In this document: positions 38,085 to 44,694 of the stretch, in pieces
How the letters are laid out: each line of letters opens with the position of its first letter
Position numbering within the stretch: the stretch's first letter is position 1
Assembly: GCF_042477335.2 (NCBI RefSeq)
Contig: NC_091255.1
Span: 34,574,501-34,638,500, forward strand
Source: Ovis canadensis
Lineage: Eukaryota; Chordata; Mammalia; Artiodactyla; Bovidae
Reading direction: 5' to 3'
DNA: 64,000 bases
Position numbers and translations under genes: made by a program
The notes under the pieces: generated by a model
What the model was told of the DNA's origin: nothing
Databases searched by the model: none
The model's input: the letters and a program-made list of their open reading frames with translations, nothing else

Positions 38085-41000
38085 AAAGAGAGAATTTGTA
38101 TTATCACAACTTGCTGGTGAAAAGAAATAGTCCACGGGAGTTCTGTGCCTTTTCCTAGTGACAACAACTGATAGGAGCAGAATTGGAACTCGGGTTCAGT
38201 TCAGTTCAGTCGCTCAGTCTTGCCCAACTCTTTGCAATCCCATGCGCTGCAGCACTCCAGGCTTCCCTGTCCATCACCACTCCTGGAGCTCACTCCTGGA
38301 GCTTGCTCATACTCACGACCATTGAGTCGGTGATGCCATCCAACCATCTCATCCTCTGTCATGCCCTTCTCCTGCCTTCCATCTTTCCCAGTGTCAGGGT
38401 CTTTTCCAATGAGTCAGTACTTCGCATCGGGTGGCCAAAGTATTGCAGCTTCTGCTTCAGCATCAGTCTTTCCAATGAATATTCAGGACTGATTTCCTTT
38501 AGGATGGACTGTTTGATCTCTTTGCAGTCCAAGGGAATCTTAAGTCTTCTCCAACACTACAGTCTGAAAGCATCAATTCTTCAGAACTCAGGTTAACCTG
38601 ACTGTAAGCCCTGTGCTCTCTCTCTCTCTTGCACCATGCGTGTCCACTCTGCCCTTGAATAGACTTTGATACCCACAAGATTTTTGGAAGTTTCTCATGA
38701 GAGCTTCAGAGAAGGCAATGGCACCCTACTCCAGTACTCTTGCCTGGAAAATCACATGGACAGAGGAGCCGGGTAGGCTGCAGTCCATGGGGTCGCTAAG
38801 AGTCGGACAGAGCTGAGTGACTTCACTTTCACTTTTCACTTTCATGCATTGGAGAAGGAAATGGCAACCCACTGCAGTGTTCTTGCCTGGAGAATCCCAG
38901 GGACGGGGGAGCCTGGTGGGCTGCCGTCTCTGGGGTCGCACAGAGTCGGACACGACTGAAGCGACTTAGCAGCAGCAGCAGCATGAGAATTTGGAAGGTA
39001 GATGAAAGAGGAAGAACCAGTGGCCAAACTTCCACTGCAGGGGGCACAAGTTCGATCCCTGGTTTGGGAACTAAGATCCCACATGCCATGCGGCCAAAGA
39101 AATAAAAGCGTAACAACTAGATGCTAGATCGTTGTATGCTTGTGTGGATTAGGCCAGTTCTGGCAATATCAGATACTCTAACCAGAATCATTCAGTTATT
39201 GTCAAGGCAGGCAAAAGGGAATCCAAATATTGAACTCTCAGAAATGGAAGAAACTTTACAGTCTCTTAATCCAACACCAACACCCCCAAGAAACAAAATC
39301 TCCTGGAGAGTCCTTCCTAGGACAAACAGCCTTTGTCAGTTGTTGGTCACATTCCATCCTGAGCAGCACAGGCATCACAGTGTGGTAGAAAGAGAATGGA
39401 CTTTACTTGGTCCCAGCTTGGGTGCAGACACAGGCGGAGAACTCACCAGCCCTAGCTAGGGCCCTTACTTGCTGGGTCATCTTAAGAAAATTACCTAGCT
39501 CATTTGAACTTGGGTTCCTCATCTGTAAAGTGAGGATCACAATGCCTAACGTATGGAATTGTTGGAAAGATTAAATAAAATGAGGTATGTTCATGTCTCA
39601 TGCTGTGGTCCCTAGTAAAAAGTGAAAGTGTTGGTCAGTCAGTCCTGTCCAACTCTTTGCGACTCCATGGACTGTAGCCCACCAGACTCCTCTGTTCATG
39701 GAATTCTCCAGGTAAGAATACTGGAGCAGGTAGCCATTCCCTTCTCGAGGGGATCTTCCCAACCCAGCGGTCGAACCTGGGTCTCCTGCATTTGCAGGAG
39801 AGAGAGAGCTCTCCCAGGAGAAACAGATTAGAAATAGAAATAGATCTGTCAGTTCCAAGGGACAGAATCAAGATAGGCAAGGATGTTGGCTTAATACGAG
39901 GAAGAAGAATAATATTGCTACTGTTTACTAGGGACCACTGGGCTTTCCTTTACTATTTCCAGCTCAGATGGTAAAGAATCCATCTGCAAATGCATCAAGA
40001 AGAATATCTCTTCAAGAAGAGATACTTGAAGACTGGGATCAAGGCCTCCCTTAAGTCTCCTCTTATGCAATTTAAATATCTCTACTTCCTCCCATCATTC
40101 CTCTTGTATTTTGGTTTTTAAATTCTTTGCCATCTAGACACCTTCCTGGTAGATGTTCCCATTTACAGATGAGCCAGAATGGACTCCCTGAGTGTCCAGT
40201 CTTCGGGGAGGATGTGGAATACCCTCCTCCGTCCTCCAGTTGAACCCGAGGCTCCTGGAGCCACAGCTGGAGCTCCCCTGTCTTGTGCCCACCTGCACAG
40301 ACCATCAGGTCACAGTGAATCTGAGTCTGCTCAGACTCTCAGGCCTTGTCCACAGGAGCTGCTGTAAACAGCCCCTTCCTTGCCTTATGCAAGTAACTGT
40401 CTAAGCCCCTTATTTCTGTTGTTTTGGTATTGAAATTATCCCATTACTCCCAAGTGCTAAGGTTTTCCTGATTCCTTTTTTTAAGTTATTTATTTCTTTG
40501 GCTGGGCCAGTCTCAGTTGCAGCATTGCAAAATTTTAGTTGTGGTACATGAACTCTTAGTTGCAGCAGGTGGGATCTTATTCCCCAAGCAGGGATTGAAC
40601 CCAGGCCCTCTGTATTGGGAGCACACAGTCCTAGCCACTGGACCACCAGGGAAGTCCCTTATCTTCTGACATGAAAATTCAGAACAGATTTATCTCTGTG
40701 AATCTAGAAGGCCAAACATGGGCAAGGAGGTAGATGTCTGTTCAGAAGTTTAAGACGTCCTTAAACTATTTAAGGACATCTTAGATAGTTTAAGCTATCT
40801 AAACCCTGGTTAGTTCTCTATCAGGGTTCCCTTCAGGACAACACCGGATAAACCATGTCTGGTTTAACAACAGCTGAGAGAAACTGCTGTTGTTCACTTG
40901 GATGCCTCCTATCTCTCTCCCACCCTCTTTCTAATCATGGCCTCTGGGCCTCAGTTTCCCCGTATGCATAAGGAAGGGATGCACCTGGATAATCTCTAAA

Positions 41001-41926
41001 GGCCCTTCCAGCCCTTACTCCAGATTCTATCAGAATTTATCCGTAGCGTGTTCTCAGAATGAGAGACTCTCAGAAGTAGGTAGGAGTTTAGAGGAGTATC
41101 GTGTGTGTAAATAACCAGCACTGTTACAGATGCTTCTTCATCTCTGCTTCCCTCCAGGAGATCTCAGACGGGCAGTTACTCTGGTCCCTCCAGGCCTCAG
41201 AGGTCAGTAACAGCTGTTAGAGACCACATGAGCTACTGGCAATTCTGGGGTGTACTTTCAGGTCCTGGAGAGTTGGGAAGAGAGGAAGGAAAGACTCTCT
41301 CATCGTAAACCTCACAAGCAGTCAGGCCTTGGAGAGTTCTGTGTGCCCCAGGCCCCTTACTCCTGCCCATGGGGGCCTTGGCACCTCCCACCAAACCACC
41401 TTCAAATGCCTCCACCAAGAACCCCACCCCAAGCTCAAGCAGAATGGACAGGTGCTGATGTGAGGGTGGGCAAAAGTGGCTTTCTGGTGGTCAAATGCCT
41501 TTACAGGGCAGAGGGAAGCCAGGGATGCAGACGAGCTGAGCGAAGAGAAGTGGAGATGGAGGGTCAGAGGAAGGGGCAGTGGTACGAGCCTTTCTTTGTT
41601 TGTTTCCAGCCTCACCTGACTCCCCAGCTGCCCTGAGATTGAGGCACTTTGTGGACCGATATCGGGAGCAGCTGGTGGCTCGAGTGACGTCCGTGGAACC
41701 TGTCCTGGACAAGCTGCATGGACTGGTGCTGAGCGAAGAACAGTATGAGGGGGTGCGGGCGGAGGCCACTGCACCAGGCCAGATGCGGAAGCTGTTTGGT
41801 TTCAGCCGATCCTGGGACTGGGCCTGCAAAGATCGCCTCTACCAAGCCCTGAAGGAGACCCATCCTCACCTAATCATGGAACTCTGGGAGAAGTGGGGCA
41901 ATGAAGAGACCAGGTCGGGCTCCTGA
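13281..41926 (+). CDS. NLRP1: NLRP1 inflammasome sensor (partial at the 5' end)
   Basis: Cytosolic innate sensor. Known biology: FIIND autoproteolysis leaves a noncovalent N-terminal part, and degradation of that part frees UPA-CARD to activate caspase-1. Exons seen: 13281-13448, 15872-16063 (linker), 19854-21471 (NACHT), 23752-23922, 25725-25895, 26701-26871 (LRR), 28027-28116, a doubtful 30827-30894, 31194-31356, 32938-33161, 35933-36195, 36958-37083, 37862-38003 (FIIND), 41158-41202 (cassette) and 41610-41926 (CARD, stop TGA). Codon phase agrees at all joins except 28116 to 31194, which needs an extra exon. The exons seen encode about 1,300 residues; from memory human NLRP1 has about 1,470 including an N-terminal pyrin domain. 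I find no pyrin exon here, so it lies upstream or has been lost. All frames are open, so the gene looks functional. Identification rests on domain order and remembered similarity to human NLRP1. Confidence 0.95.
14009..14293 (-). repeat. Bov-A2 SINE
   Basis: Two BovB-derived monomers separated by the 'gcatgaaagtgaaaagtgaaag' linker, with a GCT repeat at the left end as in Bov-A2. Confidence 0.88.
14378..14775. repeat. Bov-tA head (+) joined to CHR-type SINE (-)
   Basis: 14378-14500 reads as a Bov-tA head on the plus strand ('gggcttcccaggaggtgctagcagtaaagaatcc'). About 14505-14775 reads as a diverged CHR SINE on the minus strand, ending 'tgcacctccaaagaagtccc'. One probably inserted into the other. 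Confidence 0.65.
15283..15575 (+). repeat. CHR-type SINE
   Basis: A diverged head ('gacttccctgttgatccagcagctaagactcc') is followed by the CHR body interrupted by unrelated sequence near 15415-15485. It ends 'cagtgcagccaaataaataaataaat'. Confidence 0.65.
15872..16063 (+). CDS. NLRP1: NLRP1 linker exon B
   Basis: Encodes [24 protein letters not shown] and a run ending ETSGNSCT, closely similar to the human linker before NACHT. Donor 'acag|gtaagg' leaves phase 1, which fits the NACHT exon. A second AG 12 bases downstream (exon start 15884) keeps the same frame and would drop four residues. I chose 15872 because the residues DLS match the human EIS better. Confidence 0.8.
16192..16500 (+). repeat. 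CHR-type SINE
   Basis: Starts 'gacttccctagtggtccagtggttaagaatc', continues through 'gagaagccactgcactgagaagcc' and ends in an A/T-rich tail. Confidence 0.82.
16690..16815 (+). repeat. MIR SINE remnant
   Basis: 'gtgccaggctctgtgccatgtgctctgc' followed by 'ttattattattccaccttggaaataagaagactgaggttcg' follows the MIR order. Confidence 0.6.
16867..17845 (-). mobile_element. BovB LINE 3' fragment, antisense
   Basis: Reverse-oriented BovB from the tail-proximal 'cgctcagtcgtgtccaactcttt' through the C-terminal reverse transcriptase region, ending upstream of the YADD codons. Several stops break it into frames (for example 17261-17506 and 17511-17750). It lies in the NLRP1 intron before NACHT. Confidence 0.9.
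17848..18062 (+). repeat. Bov-tA SINE
   Basis: 'gggcttccatgtggtgctagtggtaaagaacccacttgcc' through 'gtcacaaagagtcagacatgactgaag'. It sits exactly at the end of the antisense BovB fragment. Confidence 0.82.
18250..18325 (+). repeat. Purine-rich GGAA/GAAA low-complexity tract
   Basis: About 75 bases of irregular 'gaaagaaagaaggaagaaagg' and 'gagggagggaggagg' units. Confidence 0.85.
18496..18872 (-). repeat. BovB-tail SINE fragment followed by Bov-tA
   Basis: 18496-18687 starts with the TTCAG repeat tail of BovB and runs to 'cccccaatccctc'. 18690-18872 is a reverse Bov-tA ending 'accatctgggaagccc'. Confidence 0.82.
18960..19690 (-). repeat. Old LINE-1 3' region with (GT)n
   Basis: AT-rich sequence with L1 3'-end phrases in reverse ('tatcaccttgaat', 'gtcacttaggataatgccctcc', 'tggctgaataatattccatt'). 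A (GT)16-17 microsatellite lies at 19074-19106 and T-runs near 19305-19330. It abuts the NACHT exon upstream region. Confidence 0.7.
19854..21471 (+). CDS. NLRP1: NLRP1 NACHT exon
   Basis: One 1,618-nt exon carrying the whole NACHT ATPase and the winged-helix/HD2 region. Walker A (GVAGIGKS) is at 20108-20131 and Walker B with its acidic patch ([11 protein letters not shown]) at 20321-20353. The sensor-1-type [10 protein letters not shown] is near 20468-20497 and [12 protein letters not shown] near 20970-21006. The residues needed for nucleotide binding are intact. The acceptor is 'cccttacttag' and the donor 'gct|gtgagt'. The nucleotide-binding domain is thought to restrain and tune the sensor in this family. 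Confidence 0.96.
22297..22345. repeat. GT/CA mixed microsatellite
   Basis: 'gtgtgtgcatgtgtgcgtgtgtgcgtgc' turns into 'acacacacacgcacac', an inverted pairing able to form a hairpin. Confidence 0.8.
22346..22735 (-). repeat. Two adjacent Bov-tA SINE copies
   Basis: 22346-22542 and about 22590-22731 both read as reverse Bov-tA, each ending with the 'ccaccagggaa' or 'ccacctgggaagcc' head. Confidence 0.82.
23256..23390 (+). repeat. Short CHR-type SINE
   Basis: 'tatggaatttccctggtggtccagtgattaacactcc' to 'gttgtgcagagcagccaaaag' and an A-rich tail. It is flanked by an AT-rich unique stretch (about 22880-23250). Confidence 0.8.
23752..23922 (+). CDS. NLRP1: NLRP1 LRR exon 1
   Basis: A 171-nt exon, the standard size for ribonuclease-inhibitor-type LRR exons in NLRs. 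It encodes [12 protein letters not shown], then the LRR core [11 protein letters not shown], and ends LETLR. Acceptor 'ctcccctgcag', donor 'cg|gtgagt'. Confidence 0.93.
24219..24580 (+). repeat. CHR-type SINE followed by LINE-1 fragment
   Basis: 24219-24335 is a CHR head ('gactttcctggtggtccagtggttagcactc'). From about 24338 an L1 ORF2 3' fragment follows ('agtattggagaggatgtggagaaaatg', 'catacactgttggtgagaatgg'). Confidence 0.8.
24774..25041 (+). repeat. Bov-A2 SINE
   Basis: The dimer with 'ttcactttcacttttcactttcatgcattgg' in the middle and 'agcagcagcagcag' at the end. About 25080-25480 beyond it resembles an old mammalian repeat ('ttccaggcaaaagaaacagccagtgcag') that I cannot class. Confidence 0.9.
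25725..25895 (+). CDS. NLRP1: NLRP1 LRR exon 2
   Basis: A 171-nt exon encoding [18 protein letters not shown] and the core [19 protein letters not shown], ending KLQRLL. The acceptor 'tgtctcccacag' is strong. The donor 'ctgtt|gtaatt' is weak because +5 is T rather than G. Reading on from the exon reaches a stop at once (TTG TAA), so efficient use of this poor donor matters. Confidence 0.92.
26380..26582 (+). repeat. Bov-tA SINE
   Basis: 'gacttccctggtagctcagatggtaaagcg' to 'gtcgcaaagagtcagacatgactgagcgact', nearly complete. It lies about 120 bases before LRR exon 3. Confidence 0.9.
26701..26871 (+). CDS. NLRP1: NLRP1 LRR exon 3
   Basis: A 171-nt exon encoding [18 protein letters not shown] and [19 protein letters not shown]. 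Donor 'cctatg|gtgagg'. It ends LMFLW where the human protein, as I recall it, has LIRLG, a small divergence at the edge of the last repeat. Confidence 0.93.
27400..27550 (-). repeat. Bov-tA SINE, truncated
   Basis: 'ggctcagttgcatctgactttgcgacccc' to 'gggattgaaccagggtctt', without the tRNA head. Confidence 0.75.
28027..28116 (+). CDS. NLRP1: NLRP1 post-LRR exon
   Basis: A 90-nt exon encoding [18 protein letters not shown] and [10 protein letters not shown], the last helix after the LRRs. Acceptor 'gcgcttgcag', donor 'atgtg|gtaagg'. It ends in phase 2. Joining it straight to the exon at 31194 would create a TGA codon at the junction. Confidence 0.88.
28348..28500 (-). repeat. BovB-derived SINE monomer
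   Basis: 'gtgccaagtcgtttcagtcgtgtccgactc' to 'gccattgccttctccaa', ending at a poly(A) run. It lies in the NLRP1 intron downstream of 28116. Confidence 0.8.
28950..28985 (+). repeat. (CCCCAC)n short tandem repeat
   Basis: About three to four 'ccccac' units in a C-rich tract. Confidence 0.8.
29110..29605 (-). mobile_element. Probable solo retroviral LTR, antisense
   Basis: Read on the minus strand, an AATAAAGCTCTTTCTTTTCTC motif (plus-strand position about 29188-29210) is a classic retroviral R-region poly(A) signal. It is preceded by a few hundred bases of LTR-like U3 sequence, and no gag, pol or env frame lies on either side. That fits recombination of an endogenous retrovirus down to one LTR. 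The ends are approximate and I did not find a convincing target-site duplication. It lies in the NLRP1 intron between LRR and FIIND exons. Confidence 0.55.
29683..29888 (+). repeat. Bov-tA SINE
   Basis: 'gggtttcccaggctgctcaatagtaaataa' to 'gagtcagacatgacttagcgactaaacaaca', nearly full length. Confidence 0.88.
30827..30894 (+). CDS. NLRP1: Possible NLRP1 exon between LRR and FIIND
   Basis: A candidate 68-nt exon. A good pyrimidine tract and AG ('tctcttccag') enters in the phase left by the previous exon, and a GT after 'gagccca' gives the phase required by the next one. It would encode [15 protein letters not shown] and a few more residues. The human exon here contains a similar EGLD and is much longer, so support is weak. 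The donor (gtatct) is poor. The whole exon may be something else. Confidence 0.3.
31194..31356 (+). CDS. NLRP1: NLRP1 exon at the start of the FIIND
   Basis: Acceptor 'ctgttccag', donor 'taccg|gtaagt'. It encodes [15 protein letters not shown], then [21 protein letters not shown], which marks the first strand of the ZU5 half of the FIIND. The N-terminal half is disordered and poorly conserved. Confidence 0.9.
31548..31703 (-). repeat. CHR-type SINE
   Basis: 'tttatttttggctgtgccaggtcttagttgcagcatgcg' to 'ccaatggactaccaaagaagtca' is the reverse CHR-1 pattern. Confidence 0.85.
32100..32650 (-). mobile_element. SINE scrap and BovB 3' fragment, antisense
   Basis: About 32120-32178 is the head of a reverse Bov-tA ('ccactagcagcacctaggaagccc'). 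From 32179 the TTCAG-repeat BovB tail begins and runs to about 32650, with an internal deletion near 32278 relative to the other copies here. Confidence 0.85.
32780..32912 (-). repeat. Bov-A2 SINE monomer next to an NLRP1 exon
   Basis: 'ctgctgctgctaagtcgcttcagtc' to 'ggccattgccttctccag'. Its last bases supply a spare pyrimidine tract and AG, 26 bases upstream of the true acceptor at 32937. Use of that AG would shift the frame. Confidence 0.85.
32938..33161 (+). CDS. NLRP1: NLRP1 FIIND exon (ZU5 part)
   Basis: Encodes [49 protein letters not shown] and LPHFVAFRG, all typical of the ZU5 fold. Acceptor 'tttttcacag', donor 'gag|gtaagc'. A Bov-A2 SINE monomer ends about 25 bases before the exon. 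Confidence 0.94.
33387..33615 (+). repeat. CHR-type SINE
   Basis: 'gcttccctggtggtacagtgggtaagaatccgcc' to 'gaccctagg'-like body and an A-rich tail. About 33616-33870 beyond it is AT-rich unique sequence. Confidence 0.82.
33877..34115. repeat. Bov-tA SINE (+) with BovB-tail scrap (-)
   Basis: 33877-34048 is a Bov-tA with a deletion in the body. 34056-34113 is a reverse BovB-tail scrap ('cagttcagttcagtcactcagtc'). Confidence 0.78.
34395..34600 (-). repeat. Bov-tA SINE
   Basis: 'gtgcttagtcgctctgtcgtgtctgactc' to 'atctgagccaccagggaagccc', near complete in reverse. Confidence 0.9.
35240..35278 (+). repeat. (CAA)n tract
   Basis: About eight 'aac' units followed by A-rich sequence. Confidence 0.85.
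35933..36195 (+). CDS. NLRP1: NLRP1 FIIND exon with autoproteolysis site
   Basis: Encodes the end of ZU5 and the start of UPA. The known cleavage pair is present: Phe at 36046-36048 and Ser at 36049-36051, inside [11 protein letters not shown]. The His equivalent to human His1186 is present in VAHFKEEG. The segment between them reads VTPCYAV where I recall human VELHHIV. The donor 'cagaag|gtggca' is weak. Confidence 0.95.
36470..36722 (-). mobile_element. BovB LINE 3' fragment, antisense
   Basis: 'ttgttgttgtttggtcactaagccatgtcc' to 'caggtggccaaagtattggag', a reverse BovB UTR piece. It lies about 235 bases before UPA exon 1. Confidence 0.85.
36958..37083 (+). CDS. NLRP1: NLRP1 UPA exon 1
   Basis: A 126-nt phase-0 exon encoding [19 protein letters not shown] and [16 protein letters not shown], the central UPA strands. 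Acceptor 'gtactcctcag', donor 'gag|gtgagc'. Confidence 0.94.
37204..37360 (+). repeat. Bov-tA SINE, internally deleted
   Basis: 'gggcttccctggtagctcagctggtaaag' joins early to 'tggagaatccccatggacagagg', so the middle is missing. Confidence 0.85.
37501..37705 (+). repeat. CHR-type SINE
   Basis: 'gacttccctggcagtctagtggttaagactcc' to 'cagtgcagccaaaaataaag'. Confidence 0.82.
37862..38003 (+). CDS. NLRP1: NLRP1 UPA exon 2
   Basis: Encodes [20 protein letters not shown] and [11 protein letters not shown], the end of the UPA domain. A (CT)n tract leads to the acceptor 'ctctctgcag'. Donor 'ccag|gtaaag', phase 1. Confidence 0.94.
38052..38082 (+). repeat. (GT)n microsatellite
   Basis: About 14 GT units directly downstream of the UPA exon 2 donor, about 50 bases into the intron. 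Confidence 0.9.
38193..38600 (-). mobile_element. BovB LINE 3' fragment, antisense
   Basis: The TTCAG-repeat tail, then 'cgctcagtcttgcccaactctttgc' to 'agcatcaattcttcagaactca'. Confidence 0.88.
38709..39110 (+). repeat. Bov-A2 SINE and partial CHR-type SINE
   Basis: 38709-38982 is a Bov-A2 dimer ending in the AGC repeat. About 39030-39110 is a partial CHR head ('actgcagggggcacaagttcgatccc'). Confidence 0.85.
39380..39590 (-). repeat. MIR SINE remnant
   Basis: 'gtggtagaaagagaatggactttacttgg' to 'ttgggttcctcatctgtaaagtgaggatcacaatgcc' follows the reverse MIR order. Confidence 0.7.
39618..39800 (-). repeat. Bov-tA SINE
   Basis: 'aagtgttggtcagtcagtcctgtcc' to 'gggtctcctgcatttgcagg', lacking the outer head. 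Confidence 0.85.
40487..40660 (-). repeat. CHR-type SINE
   Basis: 'atttctttggctgggccagtctcagttgc' to 'ccactggaccaccagggaagtcc'. Confidence 0.85.
40752..40802. other. Two adjoining inverted repeats
   Basis: Arms 40752-40765 and 40769-40782 pair over 14 bases with one mismatch around a 3-base loop. Arms 40781-40788 and 40795-40802 pair over 8 bases around a 6-base loop. They lie in the NLRP1 intron between UPA exon 2 and the cassette exon. Confidence 0.85.
41158..41202 (+). CDS. NLRP1: NLRP1 45-nt cassette exon
   Basis: Encodes [14 protein letters not shown] after a split Gly codon. The pattern matches the human segment between UPA and CARD (DLMPATTLIPPARI, from memory). Acceptor 'tccctccag', donor 'cagag|gtcagt'. 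At 45 nt it keeps the frame, and exon 38003 also joins 41610 in frame without it, so skipping would shorten the UPA-CARD linker by 15 residues. Confidence 0.8.
41610..41926 (+). CDS. NLRP1: NLRP1 terminal CARD exon
   Basis: Acceptor 'tgtttgtttccag', stop TGA at 41924-41926. It encodes the whole [55 protein letters not shown] and [19 protein letters not shown]. This domain binds caspase-1 after release. The last residues ([10 protein letters not shown]) differ from the human tail as I recall it. Confidence 0.95.
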
Positions 41927-42787
41927 CAAGCTGGGCTGTGAGTCCCGGCTCTACCTAAGAGCACCTGGGTCTGTTGTTCATCGGGAAACAAGTTACCATC
42001 CGAGTTGCCTTCTAGGCCTAAAGAAAACTTCATGATGCCTTCGCTGGGCATTACCTTGCCCTGCCCATGAAAGCCACACAGGAACCCAGACGGCCTCCCT
42101 TGGCTTTCATGGACCAGCTGTCCAGGTGAAGCGACAGCATCTCAGAGAATGTCCATCTGGAGCTGGCAGGACTTCTGCAGACCTTGTAGCAGCCTAGCCC
42201 AAGAGCCTGGTCCGCTGGCCACAGCCGCCAAACCCAGAGTCCTCCCTGTGCTCGCCAGATGCAGAGAGGAGCAGAGAGAACGTGGGCCTGGGGGCATCTG
42301 GCTGGAGATAGGCAATGGAAATGGACACCTTGGGGGTTTTGAGTGGCTTGTGAACAGGAACAAAAAGAGGTTGGTTTTTCACTTGTCCAGCCAGGGTTGG
42401 GGCACCCACGCTCCCCTCAGGGCCCTCCTAGGGTTCATTCCCAGGAGAGCTTGAGCCCACCCACCAACCTGTAGACAGGCCAAGAAAAGAAAGGGACGCA
42501 GAGGCTCCTCCATGCAGAAGGTGTGACTGAGGGTGTCTCTACTTTCCAGGCTCCCCCAAACCCACAACCCCAGGCCCACCCATCAAAGGGGCTATGAAGA
42601 GGGAGGTTTACCCCCAAGGCTCCAAGGCAACCCCTCCTCAAAGACAGTGGCTGGAGGGCTGCGGTCCCACTCCCAGAACATCCTGTTCCACACAGACCAG
42701 CAAACTCATGGGATAATGCAGAGATGTCTCCCCAAATCACAAAATATTTGAGCGCAGAAACTGACTTGGCAACAACTCCCAAATAAA
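41927..42787 (+). promoter_or_regulatory. NLRP1 3' UTR with poly(A) signal
   Basis: The sequence after the stop shows no other coding frame of note. An AATAAA lies at 42782-42787, followed by GT-rich sequence ('ttctggttgatgtcagctgtc'), a plausible cleavage site. This would give a 3' UTR of about 0.87 kb. Confidence 0.55.
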
Positions 42788-43910
42788 GTCAGGGGAAATG
42801 TCGCGGTGCAAACCAAAACTTCTGGTTGATGTCAGCTGTCAGTCATGGGTTGTTCGTTTCTACAGGGAGAACAGATAACAAAGGTCAGACAGGCGGGTGC
42901 GCAAACTATACACGCTGTTCCCCCAAACCACGAGATGACAGAGTATCAAACACTCCAAAACACAAGCCCTCTATTTTCACTCACACCCGCCCGGCCTTTC
43001 CGCTCCCAACTGGCCCCAAGGCCTGGAAGAGCTGAAGTGTGCATGAGTTCCAGAATGATCGAGAGGAAGCAGAGACCACAGCTGGGGATAGGGTGGCCCC
43101 AGGATACGCAAAGGTGCCCAGGCCGCCCAGTCTTCCCACAAGCTCTTGGAGGAGCTCAGGCCTCTGGCAAGAAGCCTCCTGGGGGCGCATCCAGCTGAGT
43201 TTTCTCCCTAGCTAGGAGGGTGGCGACCGGAGACCTCTGCAGACTAAGTGTGGGAAAAGCCCAGGTGCAGCGCCACCACGGGGTGTGCTCCGGGCCAAGA
43301 CCCGCTCGCGGGACCGCAGGGAGAGGAGGCAGAGGTCAGGGGTGAGGGTGTGTGAGGAAGGGTCTGCCTGCTCTGCCCTCTCCCGCGGGGCTCCCCTACT
43401 CACTTCCCTCCCTTCCAGTGCATTGCATCTCTCATTCCGGAGGCCCAGTAATCTATGCGCAAATGGGGAGCCATCTTCATGGCAGCCAACTGAAAAGAGG
43501 GCCGGGTCTTGGGGGAGGAGAATGGCCCAAAACAAAGGCAGGTCTGGAACTGGGGGAAAGATGCTTGACTACTTTGGATCCGAATCCTAATCACCAATAG
43601 TTGGGGTACTGAGGGAAAGCCAGTGAGCTGGGAACCAAATCCTGGCTTCACCCACTAGATGTGGTCCTGGAAAAGTCTAAATCGCTGTGAACTTCAGTTG
43701 TTGGGTCTGTTAAAGGGGGATAACGATACTTACCTGAAACGGTTGAGGATGGCATGGACTGATGCGTAAGGTGAGTCCACAGCTACTGATTCAGTGAACA
43801 ACTGTCAGTCAGTCAACAAATCTTACCTTCATTGTGCCTGAGGATGTTCTAGGTGAGCAGTTTATATTCCAGTGGTAAGGAAATAGTCACAGAAATCATA
43901 AATCCGTTTT
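42788..43910. other. Intergenic, no gene recognised
   Basis: GC-rich around 43200-43400, with a MIR-like piece near 43630-43760 ('ttgggtctgttaaagggggataacgatacttac'). The short open frames here have no recognised domain. Confidence 0.45.
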
Positions 43911-44167
43911 GGACTTCCCTGGTGATAGAGTGGATAAGAGTCTGCCTGCTAATACAGGGGATCCGGGTTCAGTCATTGTTTGCGGAAGATTCCACATGCC
44001 TCAGAGCAACTAAGCCTGCAAGCCACAGCTACTGAAGCCCCTATGCCTAGAACCTGTGCCCCGCAACAAGAGAAGCCAGCACACTGCACCTATGGAGTAG
44101 CCCCTGCTTGCTGTAACTAGAGAAACCCTGAGAATGGCAAGGAAGACCCAGCACAGCCAAAAATGAG
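43911..44167 (+). repeat. CHR-type SINE
   Basis: 'gacttccctggtgatagagtggataagagtc' to 'gacccagcacagccaaaaatgag'. Confidence 0.85.
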
Positions 44168-44285
44168 ATACATAAACTCATTTAGAAGAGAATTTCACAT
44201 ACTCAAGTACTTCTACGAAAACAAAAATTGGAGAGGGTGATAGTCGGGGGTGAGGGAACAGCATACAACTCTAGAATGCTCAGGG

Positions 44286-44347
44286 GGAAAGGACTTTCCT
44301 GAGGAAGCGACATTCATGAAGGATTTTCCTGAGGAGGTGACATTTGA
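44286..44347 (+). repeat. Imperfect 33-base tandem repeat
   Basis: Two copies built around 'ggactttcctgaggaagcga' and 'ggattttcctgaggaggtga', both followed by 'catt'. Confidence 0.8.
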
Positions 44348-44476
44348 GTCAGACCTTTGCCCACAGACATCCTTGCTGTTGGTAGTACTGCTACCGCTTT
44401 GTGCCCTAGAAATGGAGAATTCTGATAACAGCCTTAGGTATCTCCTTTCGCACCTTTTTCCTATCTCTGATGTTTG

Positions 44477-44694
44477 TCGTTTAGTCGAGGAGTTGTGTCC
44501 GACCCTTTTGTAACCCCATGGGCTGTAGCCCACCCAGCTCCTCTGTCCACGGGATTTCCCAGGCAAGAATACTGGAGTAGGATGTCATTTCCTACTCCAG
44601 GGGATCTTCCCAACCCAGGGAATGAACCCACACATCCTGCGTCTCCTGATTTGGCAGGAGGGTTCTTTACCACTGAGCCACCTGGGAAGCCCTA
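44477..44694 (-). repeat. Bov-tA SINE
   Basis: 'tcgtttagtcgaggagttgtgtccgaccc' to 'actgagccacctgggaagccc'. Confidence 0.88.

Noticed and set aside
41322-41869. Minus-strand frames opposite the CARD exon
   Set aside because: Antisense shadows of the CARD exon and its upstream intron.
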